The notes under the pieces were generated by a model. That model did no database searches, was not told where the DNA came from, and saw only the letters and a program-made list of their open reading frames with translations. Made by a program: the position numbers and the translations under genes. Below are positions 1-8,457 of a stretch of 64,000 nucleotides of DNA, one piece after another. Positions within the stretch are counted from its first letter, which is position 1. Every line of letters starts with the position of its first letter. The stretch comes from Saprospiraceae bacterium (lineage in GTDB: Bacteria > Bacteroidota > Bacteroidia > Chitinophagales > Saprospiraceae): positions 124,001 through 188,000 of the forward strand of contig JADJJU010000008.1 of the NCBI GenBank assembly GCA_016706365.1. The letters run 5' to 3'.

Positions 1-34
1 AATATTTCAGAAAGGATATTGGATTTGATTTATA

Positions 35-2502
35 ATGTATACTCCTGCACAAATAGCGTCTATCACCGGTGCATTTTATCAAGCCGGATCCAGTCCTGAG
101 CCGGCAATACGGCATTATGTCATAGACAGCAGAAAGCTCATCTTCCCGGGGAGTAGTATTTTCTTTGCCATTCGAAGTAGCGTTAGAGATGGACATCAGT
201 TTGTGGAAGATCTATATCAGGCGGGAGTAAGAGCTTTTGTTGTTAGTTCTGATTTTGCTACATCTCCATTTCCTGAAGCTCATTTTATAATACATGATTC
301 TTCTTTAGAGGTCTTGCAAAAGCTAAGCAGGCATCATGTCGATCAGTTTGAGTTGCCCAGAATAGTAATTACAGGATCTAATGGAAAGACCATTGTCAAA
401 GAATGGTCTTTCCAAATGTTGAAGTCAGATCATCATATCGTAAGAAGTCCTGCAAGTTTTAATTCTCAAATAGGCGTTCCCCTCAGTGTGCTTCAAATCG
501 AGGATGTACATGATCTTGGAATTTTCGAGGCTGGTATATCTACAAAGGGCGAGATGGATAAAATTGCTGAAATCCTTCAGGGAAATATCGGAATATTCCT
601 GAATCTGGGTACTGCGCATGATAAAGGCTTTGCTGACAAAGATGAAAAACTGCAGGAAAAGTTGAAACTCTTCAAAGATGCTGACACATTAATATACTGT
701 TCTGATCAGAAGAAAGTACATAAAGCCATTTCCAAATTAAATATTCCTGAACTGTTGAACTGGGGAAAAGATCCGGAAGCTAATCCCTATTTTCAGATTC
801 TTTCCACTGAAAAACACAGAGATGATTTAGTTGTGATCAGAGGTAAATCTGAGGATATCGGGTATAGGATTGAATTGCCCTATTCTTCAGATATGGATAT
901 CGAAAATCTGATGCCCATCATTGTCTACATGATCCATGTAGGATATTCTGAAGCCGATATTAATGGTCGCTTAAAAACACTACAAAAGATTCCCCTTCGT
1001 CTGGAATTGAGAAAGGGTCTCAATAATACCATCCTGATCAATGATGCCTATTCCAATGATCTGGAGTCACTTCAATCAGGATTGGCATTCCTCAAACAAC
1101 AAGCAGGCTCAAAGGAAAAAATCCTGGTTTTAACTTCTTTTCAGCAAGTCAATCAGGATAAGGAATCACTGGTCAGAGCGATAGTCACTTTATTAAAAAA
1201 ATACAAAATTGGCTTTCTGGCCGGATTAGGAGAGGGTATTTCAAATTTGCAGACATATTTACCCGCAGAAATAAAAGCAGAATTCTATCCTGATACTCAG
1301 AGCCTTTTAGAGAATTTGCTCCTTACCGAAAATGTAAAAGATAAAGCCATATTGTTCAAAGGCTCAAGACATTTTGAGCTTGAAAAGACCATAGACAAAC
1401 TTTCCCAATTAAGACACCGAACCAGACTTGAAATTGATCTCCAGGCGCTCAGTCATAATATTGCAGTCATTACCGGGCATCTGAAACCTCAGGTTAAGAT
1501 CATGGCTATGTTGAAGGCATTCGGATATGGAACAGGAGAAATCGAATTGGCCAGATTTTTTGAAACAATTCGTGTAGATTATTTGGGTCTGGCCTATATA
1601 GATGAAGGGGTCAAAGTCCGTCAATCCGGTGTACAAATCCCGATCATGATCATGAATCCGGACATGGATCAATGGGAGCAATTGATTGAATTTCAGCTCG
1701 AACCTGTTATCTATACTCTCAGCCAGCTGGAACGATTGCAAAAACTGGGAGTGCGAAATCAGCTGTGGCCCATTCATATCAAGCTGGACACCGGTATGCA
1801 CCGGCTGGGCTTTATGGAGTCTGAGGTAGAGGGCCTGATCTCTGAATTACAGAAAACCCCAATTACAAGGTGCAATCAATTTTTACACATCTTGCATCCA
1901 GCGAAGATGCTGACTCTGATGAATTTACATTACTACAAATAAGCCGGTTCAATGAGATGTATGAGCAAATTTCAAAATTCCTGAAATATAATCCTGACAG
2001 ACATGCTCTTAATTCAGCGGGTACCATCCGATTTCCGGATCAACAGATGGATATGGTCAGGCTGGGAATCGGAATGTATGGAGTACAGCCGGAACTGAGC
2101 AATCTTTCTCTGGAGCCTGTTCACACACTGAAAGCAACTATTTCTCAAATTAAAACAATCCCTGCCGGAGATACGGTCGGATACAACAGACAATGGAAGG
2201 CAGAGCGCATTTCAAAGGTCGCCACAATCAGTATTGGTTATGCGGACGGACTCATGCGTGTCGCCGGAATGGGCAGACATCATGTCCTTCTTAATGGCCA
2301 TTTAGTTCCTCTGATCGGCCGGGTATGCATGGACATGTGTTTTATAGATGTGACGGATATGAATTGTAGTGAAGGAGATGAAGTAATCATTTTTGGAAAG
2401 ACACCAACACTTGACCAATTAGCAAGGGCATGTCATACGAGTTCATATGAGGTGCTCAGCAGATTATCGGGTAGAGTTCAGAGAGTTTTTCTGAATTATT
2501 GA
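35..2502 (+). CDS. murF-alr: Bifunctional MurF ligase / alanine racemase (frameshifted)
   Basis: This is a fusion of UDP-MurNAc-tripeptide:D-Ala-D-Ala ligase and PLP-dependent alanine racemase, cytoplasmic enzymes that make and attach D-Ala for peptidoglycan. The MurF part shows the ATP-binding loop GSNGKT at residues 114-119. The racemase part begins near residue 465, with the PLP lysine K494 in MLKAFGYG. After the break it carries VGYNR (catalytic Tyr region) and GRVCMD. The fusion is typical of Bacteroidota. The first frame ends at 1942, but homology moves to the next frame near 1853-1872. Adding one A to the A4 run at 1853-1856 gives QKNPNYKVQSIFTHL, a normal racemase sequence. The joined protein would be about 822 residues. 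The ATG at 35 is the first good start. I infer a sequencing deletion rather than a real truncation. Confidence 0.93.
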
Positions 2503-2589
2503 GTAATCTCTGTTATGATTTGATGCGTGTTACCTTGATCAAACTAGTGGCTTTTTTCTCCTAAAATAATTATATTGGAATTATCTATT

Positions 2590-2880
2590 TCTAATTTCGC
2601 CTCAAGCCGGCTGGGCTTTTACTTTTCTGCAGTCAAAAAAGTAAACAAAAAGTCCGCCCACTGTGTAGTCTAATCCTAAAAATGCGCTTTCGTTTCGCTA
2701 AGTCTGCCAAACTCGCATTTGGCATCAGTGTTCCTGTTTATTGCTTCCAAGTCATCTCTATATCTGTATGGCCTCTCTGATTGCTCATACAGTGCCAGCC
2801 TTGGTCGCTTCACTCAAAACCATTTTTTACGGCTTATTCTACAAGGTGGGAACCTACTCCTATCATCGGGGATTTTTCTT
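2590..2880. repeat. Putative interspersed intergenic repeat
   Basis: The stretch starts with a near-palindromic segment: ACTTTT, CTGCAG and AAAAAAGT at about 2622-2643. It is followed by AAACAAAAAGTCCGCCC and then a small hairpin (TGCCAAA at 2705-2711 with TTTGGCA at 2718-2724). It ends in text of the TTTTTTACGGCTTATTCTAC kind. I recall similar AT-rich, non-coding blocks scattered between genes in Bacteroidota. Only one copy lies in this window, so its repetitive nature is memory-based and unproven here, and both ends are approximate. Confidence 0.4.
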
Positions 2881-3038
2881 TGGATATTGCTAAACAAAGG
2901 GGAATATGTACCTTCAATCATAATTTTGTCACAAAGACAAAGATTATTTTCGTACACTTTTTTTGACTACATGACGTCTATGTTGCAGATATAATGACGA
3001 AGTAAAACTTCAAATGCATAATTTCAATTGAAAATATC

Positions 3039-3046
3039 TAATTTTG
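3039..3046 (+). promoter_or_regulatory. Candidate -7 promoter box (TAATTTTG)
   Basis: TAATTTTG matches the Bacteroidota -7 consensus TAnnTTTG exactly and lies about 85 bases before the parvulin gene. No TTG is seen at the usual 17-23 base distance upstream, so only the -7 half is supported. Confidence 0.4.
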
Positions 3047-3130
3047 CGCGTTCATTTTGATAAGGTGTTAACAAACAAAGGATTTTAAGTGAATACTTTG
3101 TGGTAAAAAGCTTAAAAACTGATAAGGTTT

Positions 3131-5184
3131 ATGTTATCCTTTTCAATACAAACTGATAATTCTCCAACAAACTTGCTTGCTTTTATGCAGAATTCAAAGA
3201 AATCAAAATTTCATACAATGAGATGGTCCTTATTTTTATTCTTATTCCTGGCTTCATTCAGCCCTGTGATGCAGGCTCAGGTTCAGGATCCGGTTTTATT
3301 TACAGTAGAAGGTGTACCTGTACACGTTTCAGAATTTGACTATATCTACAAGAAAACCAATGGAAATAATGCAGATTACAGCACTGCTTCTATTCAGGAA
3401 TATCTGGACTTGTATATCAAATTCAAACTGAAAGTACAGAAGGCGAAAGAGATGGAGCTGGATACCATTGCTTCTCTTTCAAGAGAACTGGAAGGATATA
3501 GAAGACAATTGGCAGATTCTTATCTGGTTGACAAGGAAGTAACAGATAAGATGATCGAAGATGTATATAAAAGAATGCTGTCTGAACGAGAAGTAGCGCA
3601 TATACTTTTTAAAATTAAACCGAATGCCACTAATCAGGATAGTACTGTGGCAATTGCAAGAGCTCAGCGTGCCATTGATGCATTGAAAACAGGAAGTGAT
3701 TTTGCAAAAATTGCCAGAGGTAGTTCTGAAGACCCTACAGTAGAAACGAATGGTGGAAATCTTGGATATCTGACTGCAATGTTACCTGAAGGATTCTACG
3801 CATTTGAAAACGCAATTTATAACACACCTGTAGGCCAGGTTTCAGAAATTGTATTCAGTCCAATGGGGGTACACGTACTGAAAGTATTAAGCGAACGTCC
3901 TGCCAGAGGTGAAATTGAAGTAGCCCATATTTTGATCCGTGATCCCGAAAATATGCCGATAGAAGGAGCTGCCCAAAAAGCTCAAAAAGCATACGATCTC
4001 CTGAAAGCCGGAGGGAATTTCGAGGAAGTAGCGCTGGATATGTCAGATGACAAACTCACTTCTTCCAAAGGTGGCTATCTGGGCTTCTTTGGTATCAACA
4101 AGTATGAAAAAGCATTTGAAGACGCTGCTTTTGCATTAACAAAAAACGGAGATTTTACAAAGCCGGTAAAAACCAGAATTGGCTGGCATGTTATCCTGAG
4201 AAAAGATCAAAAAGGAATCGAGCCCCTGCCTAAAATTAAAAGCAGATTGCAAAATCAAATCACACAGGATAGCAGATTTGAAATGGGCAAGAAGCAAATG
4301 ATAGATCGTATTAAAAAAGATGCAGGTTTCAAAGAAGATCCGGCAGCATTAGCTGAATATATCAAAACACTGGATCAGGAATTTCTTTCTTATAAGTGGC
4401 AGGCAAATAATGAGCTGCCTGTGAAGACATTGTTTACACTGGGAACTACTCAGCATACTAACCTTGATTTCAATGAATATTTATTGCGCAACCAGCGTAA
4501 GAGACTTCAGGTAGCAAGAGATTCCCAGGTTCAACTTACAGCTATGCTTCTGTACAATGATTTCGTAAGTGAGTCTTGTATAAAATTTGAAGAAGCAAAA
4601 CTGGAAGTAAAATACCCTGAATTCAAAGCATTGATGCGTGAATATGAAGAAGGTATTTTATTATTTGAAGCAACTAAAATGTTGGTTTGGGATAAAGCTT
4701 CTCAGGATACTGTTGGATTGAGTAAGTTTCATTCAGCAAATAGGGAGAAATATATGTGGGATGAAAGAGCTGAATGGATGATGTACACACTGACGGATGT
4801 CGATGAAAAGGCAGCTAAAAAAATCTATGAGTATGCTAAAACTAAATCAGCTGAACAGACTCAGAAGAAATTCAACAAAAAGAAAAAAGTAGTTGTGACG
4901 ACGGAACTGAGAATGATCGAAAAAGCTAATGCAACTCAAATGACAGGCGTAGAATGGGCAGCAGGTTCTATTTCTGAAATGAAAAATTGGGTGAAAATTC
5001 AATTTATAATTTCAGTAAAGTAGAAAACATCATCAAACCTCAGCCGAAATCACTTAATGAAGCCAGAGGATATATTATAGCGGACTATCAGGATTACTTG
5101 GAAAAAGAATGGGTTAATTCGCTTCGCTCTAAATATAAAGTGAAGGTTAATGATGATGTGGTAAAAGGAATGATTCGCCCTTAA
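3131..5184 (+). CDS. Periplasmic peptidyl-prolyl isomerase with two parvulin domains (frameshifted)
   Basis: This is a PpiC/SurA-type chaperone that should help outer-membrane proteins fold in the periplasm. An export signal is visible (MRWSLFLFLFLASFSPVMQAQ), so the true start may be the ATG at 3185 or 3218 rather than 3131. Two rotamase domains begin at about residue 152 (REVAHILFKI) and residue 264 (IEVAHILIRD), each ending in a GxHVL/GWHVI strand. The first frame stops at 5023. One missing A in the A5 run at 4982-4986 restores EMKKLGENSIYNFSKV and a natural C-terminus at 5184. It heads a cluster with the genes at 5282 and 6207. The substrate is unknown. Confidence 0.85.
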
Positions 5185-5230
5185 TACTGGGTATCAATCG
5201 GTAGACTACATTCATAAATATTAAGAAATT

Positions 5231-5262
5231 GAACAGGCAGGAGCAAAAGCTTCTGCCTGTTC
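5231..5262 (+). terminator. Strong hairpin between chaperone genes (no U-tract)
   Basis: GAACAGGCAGGAGC, an AAAA loop, then GCTTCTGCCTGTTC forms a 14-bp stem with one G-T wobble. No T-run follows, so it may be an attenuator or RNA-processing/stability element rather than a simple intrinsic terminator. Confidence 0.5.
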
Positions 5263-5281
5263 AGTATCCAATAACAATCAA

Positions 5282-6214
5282 ATGAAACTCAGATATTCAT
5301 CATTTTTGTTTAAGTCAATGAGAGGGATAAATGTCCTGCAGGGTGGCATTTCAACAAAATGGTGTTTATTACTTGGGGTTTTATTTCTTGGATTGATATC
5401 CTGCGACTTAGGTTCAACTGATGAGGCTGAAGAAGAAGATAAGGTCCTGGCAGAGGTCTATAATAAAACTTTGTATCTGTCAGATTTGCAGGGCTATATT
5501 CCTGAAGAAGCTACTCAAAAAGACAGTATCCAGATTAGTAAAGCTTTTATAGAAAAATGGGTCAGAGAGGCTTTATTATTGAATGAAGCAGAAAAAAAAG
5601 TTAGTAAAGATCTGGAAATAGATAAGCTGGTCAGAGACTACAGGCAATCTCTTATTATATCCAATTTTGAAAAGCTATATGTCGAAGAAGCAATAGATAC
5701 TTTTGTTTCAGATGAGGAGATGAATCAATATTATGAAGCTAATCAACAACAATATCAACTGGAACATACCATACTGAGATGCCGTTTGTTGAAGCTGAAT
5801 AATAAGACCATCACTCCGAAAGATGCAGACTTCATGCGAAGCAACTGGCAAAGCAATAATAAAATGGATCTCAGATATATTAATCGTGTCTGCAAAGAGT
5901 TTGGTGAAATCTGCTATCTCAATGAAACGAACTGGCACAGACTGGATTTAATCAAGAATATCATGCCTGAGGGAAGCATCAATAATTATATTGTAAACAA
6001 CAATAGAGATTTGATATTGCGGGATGCCAATTTTACATATTACCTTCGCGTCCTGGAAAGTATATCAGAAAAAGAGCCAGCTCCATTATCCTTTATTCAG
6101 GAGCAGGCCAAAAAGTATATTCTGCACCAAAGGAAATTAAAATTGCTCGAAGAGTTAAAAGTTCAGCTCTACGAGAAAGAAACTGAAACGAACAACGTTA
6201 AGATATATGACTAA
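5282..6214 (+). CDS. Lipoprotein resembling a SurA-type chaperone without rotamase domain
   Basis: The N-terminus carries a hydrophobic stretch ending in a lipobox, LGLISC, with the lipidated Cys near residue 40, so the protein should be anchored in a membrane facing the periplasm. The mature part starts like the N-terminal helical domain of SurA/PpiC proteins (VLAEVYNKTLYLSDLQGYIP) and contains long helices. I see no parvulin core: the GGDLG and GxH elements present in both neighbours are missing. It lies between two double-parvulin genes and overlaps the next start by 8 bases, which suggests co-translation. Its role is inferred to be a non-catalytic partner in outer-membrane protein folding. 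The N-terminus is long, and an internal Met near residue 14 is also possible. Confidence 0.7.
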   Translation: MKLRYSSFLFKSMRGINVLQGGISTKWCLLLGVLFLGLISCDLGSTDEAEEEDKVLAEVYNKTLYLSDLQGYIPEEATQKDSIQISKAFIEKWVREALLLNEAEKKVSKDLEIDKLVRDYRQSLIISNFEKLYVEEAIDTFVSDEEMNQYYEANQQQYQLEHTILRCRLLKLNNKTITPKDADFMRSNWQSNNKMDLRYINRVCKEFGEICYLNETNWHRLDLIKNIMPEGSINNYIVNNNRDLILRDANFTYYLRVLESISEKEPAPLSFIQEQAKKYILHQRKLKLLEELKVQLYEKETETNNVKIYD

Positions 6215-7619
6215 CACAAAAACAATGCTATTCAAGCCATACGGATCTAATGTACTATGGATTTTCTTTCTTTCCTTTTTGATGGGTTCCGGTTCAATAT
6301 TTGCTCAGCAACCCATTATTCTTGACAAGGTAGTATCACAAGTCGGCAACGAAGTAATTCTCTGGTCTGATATAGAAGAGTTCTATGCTTATCAGAAATC
6401 AGCCAATCCAAATCTCCCTGCAGATGTAAAGTGCAATATTCTGGATAACCTGATGCTTAAGTCTTTGCTTGCCCACGAAGCTAAACAGGATACCACCATA
6501 ATTTTGTCTGATGAAGAAGTAGAGGCTCAACTGGGCAGAAGAATTGATGAAATTCTGGGAATGATGAACGGTGACGTCACTTTTTTCCAGGAATACTATG
6601 GTAAATCAGTCAATGAAGTGAAAACGGATATGCGGGATGACATGAGAAATCAAATGCTGACTGAAAAAATGCAGGCCAAGATTCTTCAGGATATCAAAAT
6701 TACACCCGCAGAGGTAAAAACATTTTTCGATAAAATACCATTTGACAGCTTGCCATATTTCAACTCAGAAGTGGAGATCAGTGAAATAGTGATGCAGCCT
6801 AAGGTCAATGAGGAACAGCGGAAACTGGCCATCGAAAAGCTGAATGGCCTGAAGTCGAGAATTGAAGCAGGAGAAGACTTTGCTGTATTAGCAAAGAGCT
6901 TTTCCGATGACCCGGGCTCAGCCCGATTGGGCGGGGATCTTGGATGGCAGAAAAGAGGATCATTTGTGCAGGAATTCGAAGAAGCAGCATACCGCCTCGA
7001 AGTAAATGAATTGTCACAGGTAGTAGAGTCCTCTTTTGGGTTTCACCTGATTCAGCTATTGGAAAGAAGAGGAAATACTTTTCATACACGTCATATTTTG
7101 ATTAAGGCGGTGATCACGGAAGAAGATGAAGAAATAGTTAAAGTGAGACTGGATTCCATCCGCACCCAAATTTTGGATGCTAAGCTTTCTTTCGATCAGG
7201 CGGTGAGAACTTATTCTTCCAAAACAGCTCAAAGTCAGACAAATAATGGAAGAATCTCCAATCCTAAATCAGGGAATACTTTCTTTGAAATAGCTGATTT
7301 GGATCCGGATGTTTACTTTGCTGTGGATTCTTTGAAGCCACTGGGTATTACTCCTCCGCTTGAATTTCAAACTGAAACCGGAGAAAAGATATATAAAATA
7401 TTGAGATTAGATACACGTACTCCACCTCACAAAGCCAATTTGCAGCAGGATTTTTCCAAAATTAAATTAGCTGCGATCGAGCAAAAGAAAGCGGGATATT
7501 TGAATGAGTGGATTATTGAAAGGGCTCAATCCAATTATGTTTTCATTGATCCCCAATTTAAAGGCTGCGATATGTTGGGTAAATGGAGGGCAAATGAAAG
7601 TGCTGCCCTCAAGCCCTAA
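6207..7619 (+). CDS. SurA-like periplasmic peptidyl-prolyl isomerase
   Basis: The signal peptide ends in GSIFAQQ. It is followed by a SurA-type N-terminal domain (ILDKVVSQVGNEVILWSDIE). There are two parvulin-like domains. The first, near residues 190-295, has the full set of elements (VEISEIVMQP, GGDLGWQKRGSF, SFGFHLIQLLE). The second begins at about residue 297 with HTRHILIKA. The 470-residue length fits SurA. Its start overlaps the end of the preceding lipoprotein gene by 8 bases. A strong terminator follows at 7641. The gene may be named surA by orthology, but I leave the symbol blank because several paralogues are common in Bacteroidota. Confidence 0.88.
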   Translation: MTNTKTMLFKPYGSNVLWIFFLSFLMGSGSIFAQQPIILDKVVSQVGNEVILWSDIEEFYAYQKSANPNLPADVKCNILDNLMLKSLLAHEAKQDTTIILSDEEVEAQLGRRIDEILGMMNGDVTFFQEYYGKSVNEVKTDMRDDMRNQMLTEKMQAKILQDIKITPAEVKTFFDKIPFDSLPYFNSEVEISEIVMQPKVNEEQRKLAIEKLNGLKSRIEAGEDFAVLAKSFSDDPGSARLGGDLGWQKRGSFVQEFEEAAYRLEVNELSQVVESSFGFHLIQLLERRGNTFHTRHILIKAVITEEDEEIVKVRLDSIRTQILDAKLSFDQAVRTYSSKTAQSQTNNGRISNPKSGNTFFEIADLDPDVYFAVDSLKPLGITPPLEFQTETGEKIYKILRLDTRTPPHKANLQQDFSKIKLAAIEQKKAGYLNEWIIERAQSNYVFIDPQFKGCDMLGKWRANESAALKP

Positions 7620-7640
7620 GTTGCTTATACATGATAAAGA

Positions 7641-7676
7641 AAAGGCTAAGTGAAGTAAATCACTTAGCCTTTTTAA
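7641..7676. terminator. Bidirectional intrinsic terminator
   Basis: AAAGGCTAAGTGA (7641-7653) pairs perfectly over 13 bp with TCACTTAGCCTTT (7660-7672) around a 6-base loop, with T/A tracts on both sides. It sits between two genes that converge, so it can serve both strands. Confidence 0.9.
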
Positions 7677-7686
7677 TTTAGATCTT

Positions 7687-8226
7687 TCAGGACTTCAGCC
7701 CCGGAGTGGTACGATACAACTCAAAAGCCTCATCAATAATTTGCCAGGCTTTTTCTCTGTCTACGAAGCCGTCTATGGCTACTTTCTTGTCTTCCAGATG
7801 AGTGTATTGCTCAAAAAAGTGTTGAATCTCCCTCATGAAATGCGCAGGTAAATCCGATAAATGATCAATATGCGATACGCTGATATCTTTTGCTGCCACA
7901 GCAATTATTTTATCATCCTCCTCATCATTGTCGAGCATTCGCATAGCACCAATAACCTTTGCCTCCATAAGACAGCCCGGAAACATATTTTCCGAGCAAA
8001 TTACCAATATATCAAGCGGGTCGCCATCCCCGCAAAATGTTCTTGGAATCATACCATAATTAACCGGATAATGAAAAGATGAAAATAGGACTCTGTCCAA
8101 TTTTATCAAACCGGAAGGTTTATGCAATTCAAATTTTGCTCTTGAACCTTTAGGGATTTCAATTACTGCCAGAACTTGCTTAGGAGCATCCGGTCCCGGA
8201 TCAAGATCATGCCATGGGTGCATCAT
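7687..8226 (-). CDS. ppa: Inorganic pyrophosphatase, family I
   Basis: This soluble enzyme hydrolyses pyrophosphate to two phosphates and so pulls biosynthetic reactions forward. The metal-binding signature DGDPLDIL is at residues 67-74. The active-site segments IEIPKGSRAKFE (residues 22-33) and YPVNYGMIP (residues 53-61) are also present. The 179-residue length is normal for the bacterial hexameric form. The second Met (MHPWHDL) is one codon downstream and is an equally good start. It converges on the chaperone cluster across a shared terminator. Confidence 0.96.
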   Translation of the reverse strand: MMHPWHDLDPGPDAPKQVLAVIEIPKGSRAKFELHKPSGLIKLDRVLFSSFHYPVNYGMIPRTFCGDGDPLDILVICSENMFPGCLMEAKVIGAMRMLDNDEEDDKIIAVAAKDISVSHIDHLSDLPAHFMREIQHFFEQYTHLEDKKVAIDGFVDREKAWQIIDEAFELYRTTPGLKS

Positions 8227-8457
8227 ATTATTATAAATTTATCGTGAGTTTGACGAATTCAGTAATTTATTGTTTTGTCATCATTTTTGCAAGGAAGAAG
8301 CAAAAATGACGCCAAAACAGTGCATTGTTGTTTGTTTACCCTGGACTTCATCCAGGGTTACTAAGATTTTGCCCACTCTGGGGCAATTTCTCCTCTATTC
8401 AGATTTTGTACTGGACAATGGAACTCACTTTAATGTGTCTCAAAAGCGTGTTAATCC
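8227..8457. other. Hairpin-rich spacer between M3 peptidase and ppa
   Basis: Three successive stem-loops fill much of this gap. The first is 8271-8319, with a TCATTTTTGC/GCAAAAATGA stem plus an outer TGTTTTG/CAAAACA stem. The second is 8338-8358, ACCCTGGA/TCCAGGGT with a 5-base loop. The third is 8369-8386, TTGCCC/GGGCAA. Any of them could end transcription of the M3 peptidase gene on the minus strand, but three in a row is more than termination needs. No credible gene is present. Confidence 0.55.

Larger units (their letters stand above)
2503..3130. other. Intergenic stretch with repeat-like sequence, no gene
   Basis: This 628-base spacer separates murF-alr from the parvulin cluster. Open frames in it have no protein-like composition and I reject them. 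From about 2590 to 2880 it resembles a non-coding interspersed element I recognise from other Bacteroidota genomes (listed separately). The last 100 bases hold a candidate promoter for the gene at 3131. Confidence 0.6.

Noticed and set aside
2719..2994. 91-codon open frame between murF-alr and the parvulin gene
   Set aside because: It lies inside the repeat-like non-coding block, has no domain, signal peptide or promoter, and overlaps another open frame of equally poor quality.
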